This document shows positions 21,701 to 33,050 of a DNA stretch of 64,000 nt, piece by piece (position 1 is the first letter of the stretch; the number at the start of each line of letters is the position of its first letter). Source of the stretch: Coprinellus micaceus. Lineage: Eukaryota; Basidiomycota; Agaricomycetes; Agaricales; Psathyrellaceae. A model generated the notes under the pieces. It searched no databases. It was not told the origin of the DNA and saw nothing but the letters and a program-made list of their open reading frames with translations. Location: NCBI GenBank assembly GCA_951394405.1, contig OX596341.1, positions 3,038,001 through 3,102,000 on the forward strand, given 5' to 3'. The position numbers were made by a program, and so were the translations under genes.

Positions 21701-23458
21701 CGATGGTGGTGGTAGTCAAAGAGATGAAGCCCCTATCCGCCCTTCACAACATCACCCGCGCCTCCCCTAAAGCCTTCACATGACCCTCCTCCCACGCCGC
21801 TGGCCCTATAAATTCCCGTCCTCCCCGGTTTTTCAGTTCTTCAGATCTTTCCTCATTTCAATACCGCCCATGACGATACCCAAGGTGCAGAGTCTTGAAC
21901 CGCCTCCGTTCTTTGAGCGTTGAGGCTGGTTATGACATCGCCCGTTCGGCACCAACCTCCTTGTTACATAGAAGGGACGGGCTGAATACGATCCGATGGC
22001 GACTCTTCCTTTCTTCCTTTCTCATCGATTGTATTTGGGGTGGATTTGCGAGGGGGGGACGAGAATATCTAGGGGGTGGTAGAAGGATGGACGTTTGGTG
22101 TGCGTTTTACTATCTACTTTCTACTCTCATTCGTGTAATCGATGTGTAGTTCTCGGAACGACGACGGCGGTTATCTTGCCCGATCTCCCAGGCAACTTGC
22201 TGGGATAACTCGGCTAGACCGGTGCCACACCTAGCCTTTCCCCAGACTTCTCTCGAGCTCAGTGTTACCTCTCATCAGCGACGGCGATGCGCGAGCTGGT
22301 ATCTGTTCTCGGTCGGCCGTTCCCTTCCGTCTGGGGGAGGTACAGGAGGTCCGGTTGTCACCGAGCTCCCACCTTGGTGATCTCGTCCTTCTCCGTGGAA
22401 CCGCGATCGACGACGCTGGCATGTCCTCATCACGCCCATTACTCTTGCCGTTCGATTCACCCTTAATCTTCGTCTCCCTCACGTTCGAGTGGAGTCAGAT
22501 GAGGTGCATTTTGAATCGAGAGTATAGTAGTGGGTGCTATACAGGCCCTCGCGGCGCGTCGTCGTTGCACAGGGATTCCCACGTAGTAGATGGCCCACCC
22601 ACGTCAAGCACCCCTCACTCGTCAATGTCGAACACCACCCCTGTTCTGATACACCTCCCGTCGTTCGGGCAGGTATACATCGGGAGTATGTGACTTTTTG
22701 GCGGTCCGTAGGGTGCTATGGGGGTCGAGTGAACGGTCGCTCGTCCTGTGCTCTATGGCTCGCTATCTAGCTGTCAACTCCCCAACCAGACTCGGCTACG
22801 CGCATCGGCACCGACATCGCTTCGCTCGTCGTAGCATCCACCCATCCTCTCAACAAATCGCCTCTCAGCCTTTGCTTACTTTCCCCCGTCCGACGGGGAA
22901 GGTTTGCTTGGACGCTGTGATCCGTGATTTCCAAGGGATGGGTGCACAGAGTCATAGCTGTTTGTCGTCCGTCGTTCGACCTCTGGCCACGTTGTCTTTG
23001 GGCTACAACCGGAACCTGGAATCGATGATTTTCTAGTTCGACGACGTCGAGCCGCCGGAGCGAGCACCGCTGACTTGTTGTGTCCTCGACGGTTGTCAAA
23101 AGGTCCCCCATTGCTCAACGGGTGGACATTGGCACGCGTCGATGAAAACACAGAGATTTGGTGGTGCTGAGGACGATCAGGCCCACGACCCTTGCCGTCG
23201 GTCTTTCACTCAACACCAAATTTGAATGCCTTCTGCTTTTATCTCGACGTCGCGTACCGATGCCGTTACCTCTCTCCAAGCCACTCCTCCAACTACGTTT
23301 TCGACCCTGAACCTCCTACCGAGATTCTCTTTTGTGAGTCGTCTGGTAGGAGCGAGTGGTCCGCAACGTTGCTACCAGAGTGTCTGGTTGGCCGAGGTAT
23401 CCGGACGGCCGAACCAACCACGGACTCCCGGTGTACTGGGTACTTTCGGCTTCAGGCG
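21701..23458. repeat. Decayed block R, copy 3
   Basis: The head is nearly identical to copies 1 and 2. The TATA box is at 21807-21812, and the small ORF from 21870 is shortened to 17 codons by a TGA at 21921. The block runs to the left target duplication of the large element (23459-23464). Its continuation resumes at 43914 on the other side. Confidence 0.7.
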
Positions 23459-23513
23459 AAGACTTATGGCACGAATACTGTTGCAAAATTATTGCGTAGA
23501 AACGGGTATAATC

Positions 23514-23765
23514 GGTACATGTCGGGTAGACTAGACTCGTACATGACCCTGCACCATTGGTACACCCAGTTTTCCATCTCAATATATCGCTACATGTGGC
23601 ACTGGGAGAAAGCGGGTACATGCACTGGAAAGGTACATCACTCCTATATCAGATCGGTACATCCCTCAGGGATGTGGTACATGGGCAGGAGGGGCGATGG
23701 TACAACTCACCGAGGGCGGTGCTTGCCCGGGTACATAGGGGTGATGATTACCAAATTGGGTACAT
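23514..23765 (+). repeat. Left subterminal GGTACAT motif array
   Basis: About eleven GGTACAT or close variants (CGTACAT, GCTACAT, GGTACAA, GGTACAC) lie 15-35 bp apart, from 23514-23520 to 23759-23765. The mirror array is at 43594-43872 with ATGTAC-type motifs. Such arrays usually bind the transposase. Confidence 0.65.
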
Positions 23766-24241
23766 GTCGTGGTTAGGGTTCCAGCGCGTCCAAGGCGCAT
23801 CATCAACGGTTGTCCTCTTGCCTCCTCCCTCCATCCCTGCCTGTCCTCCTCCTTTGCTTCCCATCTGATACGCATGCCAGACGGTCCAGAGGGAATTGCT
23901 CACTATCTAACGACGCTATGGGCCCTAGAAAGCTTTCAGGGGACAAGCCGACGCGTGAAAGCCATCCACTGTGACTTCACGGACGATGAGGCAGAGAAAG
24001 CTGGCTGCGAGCCCGGAATGATCCAGGAGCTCACTCCAGAAACACGCATTGAAAGAGGGACGAACAAGAAGCAAACCCCGGTCATTGCTGAGGCCATCCA
24101 GAACCGCCCGGACAACCCATCCCCGGTTCCCATCACAGCCCTTGAAATCGTCTCGGTCCACCACGGTGTCCGGGCGCTTATTCTGAACCTTGGAGTTCTC
24201 TGGCTTTCGGTGTGTTCTTATGTAGAACGATGCAAGTATGA

Positions 24242-24540
24242 CCCACTGTAAGTGGGGAGAGTTTGATGTTAGATTGAAAGTAAGTAGGGTATACAAGGTA
24301 CACACCTGTAAGTGGGGAGAGTTCGATGGGGACTCACCCACTTACAGTGTGGACTATATACTGTGGAGAACAATAGATAACCTATATGCGGAACAATAAG
24401 AAAGAACAATAGACGTTCCATAAGTAGAGAACAATAGCAGTGAATGGAGATAAGGTGGAGATAAGAGAACAATAAGTGCGAGTATAATGGGAATAATACA
24501 AGGTGGTTGTTGTTCTCTGTAGAACAATAGAAGATAAGTA
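24242..24540. repeat. Repeat-rich insertion filling intron 1
   Basis: The palindrome CCCACTGTAAGTGGG (24242-24256) spans the 5' splice site GTAAGT. A 20-odd-bp near-copy of the donor region recurs at 24306-24328, and the inverse CCCACTTACAGTG lies at 24339-24351. Six AGAACAATAR-type motifs follow between 24366 and 24530. The intron (24248-24630, 383 nt) is five to seven times longer than its neighbours. It looks like a small mobile element that forms or has enlarged the intron. Confidence 0.5.
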
Positions 24541-25716
24541 AAACGTTCGAAATAGAGGTATTCTTTGTAGAGATAGAGTTGACATGAGCATTGTCTTCCA
24601 ACATCTTACCCACCTCTGGTACCACTTCAGCTCACACTCACATGTCCTACCCGCACCCACCGCGTATAATCAGCTAGCCTATCTAACCCATACCGCCGTC
24701 CAAGTCTACTGCATATCCCAGTGGGAAGAGATAAAGTTGGTGTCAAGCAAGGTGCGTCTCGTTACCCTTGCCATCTATCTGCCTGAACGAGCATCTGACT
24801 TCCAGAATTTTCGTTTCATTCCTTAGATGAGGAAGTTCTCGGTTGGACTGGCATTTGAATGTGAGGAATTCGTTCTCGCGTTCGTTACGATGGATAAACT
24901 GTTCCAGGTGCGTTTTCACTACCCCCACCCTCACTTGGTTTCCCTTGCTGATTTTTGATTAACCGCCTCTCACTTTCGTTTGTATACTCTAGCCTATATG
25001 GGCCACATCGCGGGAAGGGCTGGCCATCGCTCAGGGTGCCGAGGAAGAGGGACCATACATCTTCACTGCTCAGACTAAGTTCCTTCGTGGCGTTGCAGAC
25101 TGGATCTGGACCCGTCGCAACTCAACTCGTGGAGGGTATGCCGTCAATGCCATTCGGAAAGAACCCAAGGTCTGGGTAGGGGTGGGCGCTTACAGTGTGA
25201 ATAGTGCTGTATGGGCCTGGGCTTGGCCCGAAAGCCCCGGCTTGGGCCTGGCTTTGGGCGGCTTGGGCCTGTTAAAATCACAGGCCAGGCCCTAAGCCCC
25301 CAAATGACAAGGGCCCGGCCTGGCTTGGGCTTGGGCCCCGGCTTTTGACTACATATCAATTGTATTGAATTTCGAGGTAACACTACAAATATTTGTATTG
25401 ATATTATATATCCCTATACTATTATAATTATGTTCCCATTTCGTATGGTCATGTTTGCGTTCCCTTTGTTCATGTTCCTTTCCGATGCTTTAGCCGTTTG
25501 CTTCTGGGATACGCGTCGGCGTCATTGGTCGTCTTTGTTCTTTCTCAATTCATGCCCCTTGGACCTTCCTTTTTATGATGTCTCCGTTCCTTCTCCCCTC
25601 ATTCGCTTGGACCTTACCGTTCTTTTTAAATTCACGTCCTCCGCCCTTCATTAGGATGCCTCCCCGTTCTATCCCCTTCCATTAACCCACACGACGTCGC
25701 TTTTCGCACTCTTAAC

Positions 25717-26857
25717 ATGTCTTCTATCACAATTCAAGGCTTCTTTGCGGTCAAGGATGGTGCTAGAGACACCACTACAACTCACTGCCGCTACTCCACT
25801 GTGATTGCTTGCGAGAAGAGCGCTCCGATTCCCGCAATTCTTCGCATCTTTACCAAGTCTAGCGCCAATCCTTTCCCAAACTTCACCATCCTCTTCGTCA
25901 TTGGCAAGCTCGCTTTCACTACTTCCTCTGGCCCCTGCATCGATGCCATCTTTTGTGCCCCTATCAAGGGCGATCCTGCATCCGATTCCTACGAAGATGG
26001 GGTCCCCGACTTCGATATTCCCATCGTTATCGGGGTTGGTCATGTTTCCACCACTAATATCCAACTCCGTAACGACTCCGGTGACGGTACCGTTAAAGGT
26101 TTTCACGTCGTCGGGGGATCATTTGTCAACGGCGCCGTTCATACTTTCACACTCCAGTGCGCATCCTCCTTGACTCTCACTGCGTAGGCGGTCACTTACC
26201 CGTTTCCGTAGCGGTTCTTTCGACAATACCAGCCGCTGGAACAACGTCAGCCCACCCCGATCCAGCTCCGCTATCGCTTTTGTTGGCCTCTGCCATTCAT
26301 TCACCTCTGGCGTCCTCCGTCTTTCCATTGCCGACATCACATTCAACATTTCCCCCCAGCTCATGACCCCTACGCCAAGTGATTCCAGCCCTGACGCTGT
26401 CACTGCCTCTGGGAAGCGACGTCGTTTTGCTGCGAGTGCTCCATCCATTCCTCTCAACAATTCTGCCCCTTCAACTCCCGTTCAACCCACATCCACATCT
26501 TCCACACATGCATCGGCCCCTCTCGCAGGACCTTCCGGGCTGCAGTCAACGTCCATTCTGCACAGTGGCCCTGATCCTAATATGGCCCCCTTCCCCGCCG
26601 CCGCTCCTCAAATGGCCGCGCCGGCCCCCGCTCCTCCGATGGTCGTTCCCGCTACCACTCAATTATTCACCCCTTCTTCCATTCCCGGCCCTACCATGCA
26701 GATTCCCGTTCCTCCCCTTTATGCTCCCACTAATCCTCTTCCCGCTCCCATTCCCCCCCTCCCTGCTCCTGCTCCGCCATTCCCCTTACTACTTTCTGCC
26801 ACCACTTCCCCCTCACCCATCCGTGCTCCCAGAACCCGCAGGAAGAAGGTTCCTTAG
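25717..26857 (+). CDS. Helitron-borne OB-fold-like protein with Pro-rich tail
   Basis: Exons 25717-26156 and 26212-26857 flank a 55-nt intron (GTGCGC…CGTAG). The joined frame is 361 codons plus stop. Without splicing the first frame stops at 26187 and the second is orphaned. Residues 1-200 have repeating β-strand patterns (FTILFVIGKLAFTTSS, FDIPIVIGVGHVSTTN, IAFVGLCHSFTSGVLRLSI), which look like tandem OB folds. Residues about 200-361 are Pro/Ala/Ser-rich and disordered, with two basic patches: GKRRRFA at about 218-224 and PRTRRKKVP at the C-terminus. Many Helitrons encode RPA-like single-strand DNA-binding proteins, so that role is inferred. I see no zinc-binding cysteines. Confidence 0.6.
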
Positions 26858-27079
26858 GGTCTCCCTTCTATTGTTTTTGTTTTCTTTTTGGCTTCCTTTT
26901 GTATTTCATCGCGTTTGGCCTCCCCGTTTTTCTTTTCATCTCGCTCCTGGGCACTTGGGCCATCCTTGAGATTATTGTGCTATGTTGCTGGGTCCACCCC
27001 CCTTTGGTATTTGAGCACTGTTACGTTTTGTTGTGTCTCTTAAAGTACTGCCCCTTTCTGCCGTGTACCTCCACCTCCC

Positions 27080-27408
27080 ATGCCCGTCCATATACACCAA
27101 TGTGATTTTGGTTTGCTGCTTTATTCCGTGATGCCGTATACTGACAGATACGTTGATCGCTGTAATTCATAGCCCACGCCATCACTGTACCTGTGCGTGA
27201 CGCTCAGGTCGTTCGCTACATCGTTCAGTACATTGCTCGCCAGGTGTGTTGCCCTTTTCCCCGATCTGCCTAGTTCTAACGCGCCCCATAGAATGCTCCG
27301 CCGTGCCCATTTCCATTGACCTTCGTTGAATCCCAGGGTCGTGGCCTACTTCACGTGCACCCCGATTCCATCTTTGGCAAAGTCTCGCATGGACCCCCTC
27401 GCTCGTAA
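27080..27408 (+). CDS. Small three-exon Helitron gene, unknown
   Basis: Exons 27080-27101, 27173-27243 and 27292-27408 are separated by introns with GTGATT…CATAG and GTGTGT…CATAG ends. The joined frame is 69 codons plus stop, with phases consistent at both junctions. The product begins MPVHIHQS, has VRDAQVVRYIVQYIARQNAP in the middle and ends GKVSHGPPRS. It lies between the OB-like gene and the RepHel gene, 141 bp upstream of the latter. No family is recognised. An alternative is that these are upstream exons of the RepHel transcript, but the in-frame TAA at 27406 argues against it. Confidence 0.45.
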
Positions 27409-27548
27409 TTGTGCTCTCGGTGTCCTATAAATTATCATCCATTGTCTTTCCTCCCCATATCGTGAACGTGCTTTTAGTTTATATTTGTGGGTGCTACCCT
27501 TATATTTGGTGTAATCGGTGTTACTCTCATTCACGTTCCTTTTCAACC

Positions 27549-30500
27549 ATGCCTTCTCCATGGATCATTGGTCCCATCTCGACTCCCACCCTTGCGTTTG
27601 GGGCTTTTCGAGCCGGTGTTCAACACAAATGTCGCTTCTGTGGTGTAGTTTTTTTCACTGGCGAGAAATCCGGTTTCTGCTGCGGTCCGAATGGCAACAG
27701 AGTCAACGATGTCACCCCTCTCCCCGACCTCCCTCCCCAATTCAATGCATTCATAAATGACCCCGATATTTCCAAGTCATCGAGGATCCTCAATATGATC
27801 TTCTCCTTCGCATCCCTCGAGACAACCCACGAGTTTCCTCCAACGATTGGTGGTCCCGGTTTCGTTTCCGTCCAGGGCAAGATATACCATCGACTTCGAC
27901 CCGACCATAAGAACTCGGCTGTTCGATGGCTGCTCCATGATGGTTTCTTGATGGAGTCGGCTCCATTTGAGGAATGGGCTGCCAAGATTCCTGACAATTG
28001 GAAGACTGCCTTCAAGACCGCCCTTCTCGGGGTCAACCCTTTTGTGCAAGCACTGGTCAACCTCAGCACCTTGGACCCTGATCAATGCCCCTCTGCCCAG
28101 CTCTTACTTCAAGACGCCGGATCTTCAGAAATCGCCGCTGTCATGGTGTATGACAATACCGCACTTGCTCAAGTCAAGTCACGCACCTTGACCATTGCCC
28201 GGAGGAGCGGCAAGACTTCCAAGATTCCGACCGTCAGCCGGATGTGGGAGCCACTTGCCTATCCACTACTCTTTCCGCATGCTACTCTTGGGTGGGGCTT
28301 GGTATCTGCCGCCGCCGAACAAAGCCTCTCTGTTGCCGGCGCAGGTGATGGCTCGGACGCTCCTACCACCCAAATGTGGCACTACCGTGCACGTCTTCTT
28401 CGTGAGGAGCGCTTCTCGATTTTTGGGCGCTTAACGAACGAGTACCTCGTGGATATGTTCACTCGTGATCTTGAGTCCCGTTTGGCCTATATTCGCACGA
28501 ACCAGGCAAGGATTCGAAAGGAGGATGCTGAGTTGATGGGGGTCTCCGAGGACGATTTAACACCCTCAGAGGACATCTTCCTCCCGGCATCTTTCTTGGG
28601 TTCGAACCGTTGGGCGATGGACCAAGTTGGGGACTCACTGGCCATTGCTGCTGCGCTCGGACCACCTACGTTCTTCATCACAATGACATGCAACCCCGAA
28701 TGCCCGGAGATCAAAGGCCGATTACGTCCTGGCCAGGACTTCTCCGACATCCCAATCATTGTTGTCCGGGTGTTCAAGCTCAAGCTACAGGCATTCATGC
28801 AAGCACTTCGCACCATGTTTCCAGAGCTCGGGAAGCCTCTGTACATCATTCACTCTGTGGAGTTCCAGAAGCGGGGTCTCCCACACGCGCATATTCTCAT
28901 AAAGTATGCAAAGGATTGCATCCACCCCGATGATATTGACATGGTCATTTCTGTGGAAATGCCTTCTGACCCTGTTGACAAAGCGCTGGTGATGCAATTC
29001 ATGCTCCACAACCATCCCAAATGGGATCGACCCCCATCCAAGTATTGTCAGAAAGACACGCCTTCTGGAAAACGTGTTTGTCGGTTCAAGTACCCCCAGG
29101 CACTGCAAATGAACACAACCATTGATCCTGTGTCGGGGCATGTCAATTATCGACGTCGCACCGAGGCTGATCTCATGGTCGTCCCCCACTGTCTCCCCGT
29201 GATCCGAAAATTCAAGTGTCATATCAACTGGGAAGTTGCTGGTACGGGCCATCTCTTTCAGTACCTATTCAAATATATCCACAAAGGTGCACACCATTCG
29301 CTCTCACTCTGCTGTGTCGTACTTACCAGACTGGAACAGGCCCCGATATGGCCAAGTGCCGCACAGTCAGTGGTCCGCCCCCTCCTAATGCTCTTGGGGC
29401 GGCATCGGCCAATGCACGTGAGCCAATAGATGAAATTGAGGAATTTTGGCAGGCACGTTATCTTTCCGCTGGTGAAGCAGCGTGGAGAATCATGGGCTTC
29501 CATATCACTCGCAAAGAGCCCGCGGTCTCATCCCTCCCAATCCACCTTCCAGATTCACGCGCCCATCACCAGTACCATCGCGCATCCGGTGATGCAAGTA
29601 CTCTATCCCGCTTGGACCGATACTTCCTCAGGCCCAATGGCTCCTTCATTATGAACGGAAATTCGCGCCCTTTCAGCGAGTTGACGTATCTGGAGTACAA
29701 CACCCTGTTCCGTTTCGAGAAGTATTCTCCCACTATGCAGCTCCGCGACGGTTGGTATCTCGAACGGTCCAACAATGCACGTGTACCTCGGCAATGTGTC
29801 ATCCTGCGAGATCCCAGCAAAAAGCATATTGCGCGGATGCACATTCTGAGGCCAACCCACGGCGACGTCTATTACCTTCGCCTCATTCTCCTCACCGTCC
29901 CCGCCGCGTCGTTCACAGATGCCCGAACGGTCAATGGTCGTGTGTTTGGCTCATTCCAAGAAGCTGCTGTTGCAGCGGGCCTCCTGAATGACACCACCGA
30001 AGGCCTTCTTGCAATGAAGGAGGCTGTGGAGACTCTTCGAACGCCGCATCAAATTCGGACCCTCTTCGTCCATCTCCTGGCCAATGGCTGTGTGGAGACC
30101 CCCCTGGCGATGTGGGAGGAATTTCAAGATGCCATGGCACGCGACTGCATCATCCGTCACAATGGGATAGCGGACCTTGGGCGAAACGATGCCCTACGGG
30201 TCATCGCAAAATCACTCAAGGAGTATGGTATGACCCTGGAGCAATTTGGTCTTACTCCGCCCCCTGAAACACAGGGCTCTGAATTGGACCATGAGCAGGA
30301 GATCTGGGGTGCGCCCGAGATGCGCGAGATGCTAGACCAGCGTGCCGAGGCATATGCGGCTCAGTTCACAGCGGAGCAGCATGAGGTGTATGAGTCCATC
30401 TTGCAGTGTGTGACTGACGAGGATTCACTCTGTCTATTTGTTGATGGAAAGGCAGGTACAGGGAAAACCACTGTCATCAAAGCAATATGCGACAAAGTCC

Positions 30501-31780
30501 GGGCGCTTGGTAACATTGTTCTTCCAACCGCGTCGTCGGCATTCGCTGCACAGCTCTATCCAGGTGGTCAAACGGCTCATTATGTCTTTAAGGTACGGCT
30601 CCACGATGCCCATGGTACCCTTGCAGTCATCTGACCATCCCCATTTTAGGTCCCCGTCAACAATAAGAGCGAGTTTCTCGTATCGAAGATTGACGTCAAC
30701 GGATCGAGGGCCCAGCTGATCGCCGAAGCCTCTGTTATTATTATCGACGAAGCTCCAATGGCCAATCAGGCGGTACTGGCTTGCATAGATGATATCTGCA
30801 AGCGCATAATGCAAAGCGACGAACCTTTTGGTGGGAAGATTGTGATTATTTTGGGGGACTTTCGACAAACATGTCCTGTCATTCGGGGAGGGACTCGTGC
30901 ACAGGTGGTCGCGGCGTCGATCAAGAGTTCTCCAATATGGCAATATTTCGACACCGTTCGGCTCACACAGCCCATTCGCAACGCTGAAGACCCTATTTTT
31001 GCGCAATTTGTTGACAATATTGGGGATGGGATGGGTCCAGAAGTTCCTTTGGACGGTTTGCAAACGATATCAGACATTGACAACTTCGTGGACTTCGCAT
31101 TTCCCAACGGCATTCTCGTCCAGCCACGCATGTGCCTTTCACGCGCCATTCTAGCTCCGCGCAACGACCAGGTTGACTCCTATAACTCCACAATCCTCGC
31201 CAGGCTTGACGGCCACTCTCGCACCTACCTCGCTTCTGATTCCATCAAGGAGGCGGAGAACGAAGGCCTGCCCACTCCGGAACCAGTCCTCGACTATGTC
31301 CGTTTCCGATCCCCTCCTGGCATTCCAGCTCACTCACTGCTGGTCAAAGTGGGCGGTGTTTATCGGGTGATGCGCAACTTTTCATGCGCCCTTGGCCTGG
31401 TCAAGAACGTTAGGGTCGTTATTATCAATGTGGGTCCAAGGCTGATTACGGTGAGGATTCTCAAGCCCCCTGCGGAGCAAGAGCCTCACCCGGACAATGA
31501 CATCCTACTCCCCCGGATCACCATCAAATCAGCACTCTCATCCGGCCACACAATGCTTCGCCGCCAATTCCCCTTGGCAGCTGCATACAGCACTACATTT
31601 AACAGCTGCCAGGGACTCACTTTAGACCGTGTTGCGGTCGATCTAACACACCCCGTCTTCTCACATGGGCAGCTGTACACTGCAATGTCTAGAATTCGGA
31701 ATCGAACACATGCCATGTTCCGCGTGAACTTAGGCCAGACAACGACGACGAATGTCACGTTCCACGAGCTTTTAGCTTAA
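27549..31780 (+). CDS. Helitron Rep-helicase (RepHel)
   Basis: Exons 27549-29286, 29340-30592 and 30650-31780 give 1373 codons plus stop; both introns are about 55 nt. An N-terminal Cys cluster (C28, C31, C44, C45) precedes the Helitron-like N domain. The HUH motif is in GLPHAHILI (H446 and H448), and the two catalytic tyrosines are in YLFKYIHKG (Y572 and Y576). The C-terminal PIF1-type helicase has Walker A GKAGTGKT at about 949-956, Walker B IIIDEAP (D1030, E1031), ILGDFRQTCPV, and the late motifs NSCQGLTLDRV and YTAMSRIRNR. It nicks one strand and drives rolling-circle transposition. All key motifs are present and no frame breaks are seen, so it may be functional. An upstream in-frame ATG at 27411 would add 46 residues. 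Confidence 0.92.
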
Positions 31781-31962
31781 TAGTTCCGCTCATTCCGTAG
31801 GCCCCATCCATACATACTTTCCCGTTTCCCTCTGGAACCCGTGTTATTGTCACTACCACAATAAAGAAAAGGCTTGGCCGCTATGACCATATAATTGGAA
31901 AATGACCGTCCATGCTTGAATAAAGGCTTCTTTCAACAACGAAGGCTCATTGCATTCCACGT

Positions 31963-32803
31963 ATGTCTTCAGCCTCTCTGGCCTCCCTCGAGAACATGTC
32001 CACACTATTTCGTCTTTATCTATTTCCTAACGACGTGCACGTAAACCCACTTCGATTGCGTCCCAAGGCGTTATACAACATCCGAGGTGTGGGTACTCAA
32101 GACTCGATCGTGAGGGTGGCTAATGCTGCATGGGACCTGGGAACACTGGTTCTCCTGTCGCCTTTGGCCCGCATCATAACGGTATGTAACCACATTCTCC
32201 CTCGCTACCTTGGTTTTTTTCGGCTTGGATACACACTTATTGTTGCTTTAGCCCCTTTCCAGTGTATTCCGCACCGACGCTAAGGCGGATTCAATTCAAT
32301 ATGTCCTCAAATCTTCGCGGGTAACCTTTCTGTGGCTTCGGGCACACGACTTAGTGGCACCCGGCAGGCTGCCAAGCGCTCATTTCGCAGTCGCATTTCA
32401 TTTGGAATGTGTTCGTCCCTACCACAGCCTCTGCCTCGCATATGTCATCAGCCGATTCACGGAGCGCTACATCGCTGAGGGTGCCAACATTCATTTTCCT
32501 TTGGTGTCCCTGTGCTTTTCCTTCACAGACACCGGGGTTTATGGTTGCCTATTTTATGGAGAGGCGTTTGCGCCTGTATTCACGAAGGCCCAAACTCACT
32601 CTCGCCAAGGACAGTCAGGGTCTAACGGGTATGGTCGTTCCGAGGAGCTTCGGTGCCCTGTCACGCAATGGCCGGATGATCATCCGCCAGAGACCTCGGA
32701 TTTCATTTTGAAATGGATCGTACGAGCAGTAAGGTGCGTTACATTCCGTCTCCGATGGCATACTCCAAGCGTGCTGATTACATTTGAAGCCGACTTTGCT
32801 TAA
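31963..32803 (+). CDS. Gene between RepHel and Helitron 3' end, unknown
   Basis: Exons 31963-32181 and 32252-32803 are joined across a 70-nt intron (GTATGT…CTTTAG), giving 256 codons plus stop with matching phase. The protein starts MSSASLASLENMSTLFRLYL. It includes VRVANAAWDLGTLVLLSPLARI and, after the junction, SIQYVLKSSRVTFLWLRAHDL. The last 70 residues look less protein-like, and a second frame at 32409-32711 overlaps, so another intron or a frame break is possible there. It lies within 120 bp of the putative Helitron terminus, a usual place for captured genes. No family is recognised. Confidence 0.4.
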
Positions 32804-32977
32804 AGGAGGGTGACTGAAGGGGTATATGTATATAATGTCGGGTACATAAGAATGTATACCACTCTTTGATATAGAAGTGTCGTACTTTGACCCCGGAGCG
32901 AAGCGAAGGGCATCTTGTACCTGATATACATATGCTTAGACGCCCAGCACAAGTGCCCGTTCAGGTCAAAATAAAAG

Positions 32978-33050
32978 TCGTACAGCATGAGGGTTGAACA
33001 CCAGACCTTCGCACACTCTTCTGTACCACCAACCACTTGACTACAACACC
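32978..33050 (-). other. tRNA-like (SINE-type) sequence in hAT arm
   Basis: On the minus strand it has an A-box-like TAGTCAAGTGG and, about 35 nt later, a B-box-like GTTCAACCC, inside a 73-nt stretch starting GGTGTTG. The acceptor-stem ends do not pair, so it is not a functional tRNA. It may be the head of a tRNA-derived SINE or chance resemblance. Confidence 0.3.

Larger units (their letters stand above)
25411..32924 (+). mobile_element. Helitron, putative full-length
   Basis: The 5' end is proposed at TCCCTATACTATTATAA (25411) after an A. The 3' end is proposed at CTGA (32921-32924, fitting CTRR) before a T, consistent with insertion between A and T. A GC-rich segment CCCCGGAGCGAAGCGAAGGG (32891-32910), about 10 nt before CTGA, is in the expected hairpin position, although the stem is weak. 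It encodes a RepHel protein plus three smaller spliced genes on the same strand. The termini are inferred from pattern; the coding content is certain. Confidence 0.6.

Noticed and set aside
26379..26969. 196-codon Pro/Leu-rich plus-strand ORF
   Set aside because: Out-of-frame shadow of the Pro-rich exon of the OB-like Helitron gene.
32409..32711. 100-codon ORF overlapping the last Helitron gene
   Set aside because: Could be a shifted exon of that gene, but no splice pair gives a consistent frame, so I left it as part of the uncertainty noted there.
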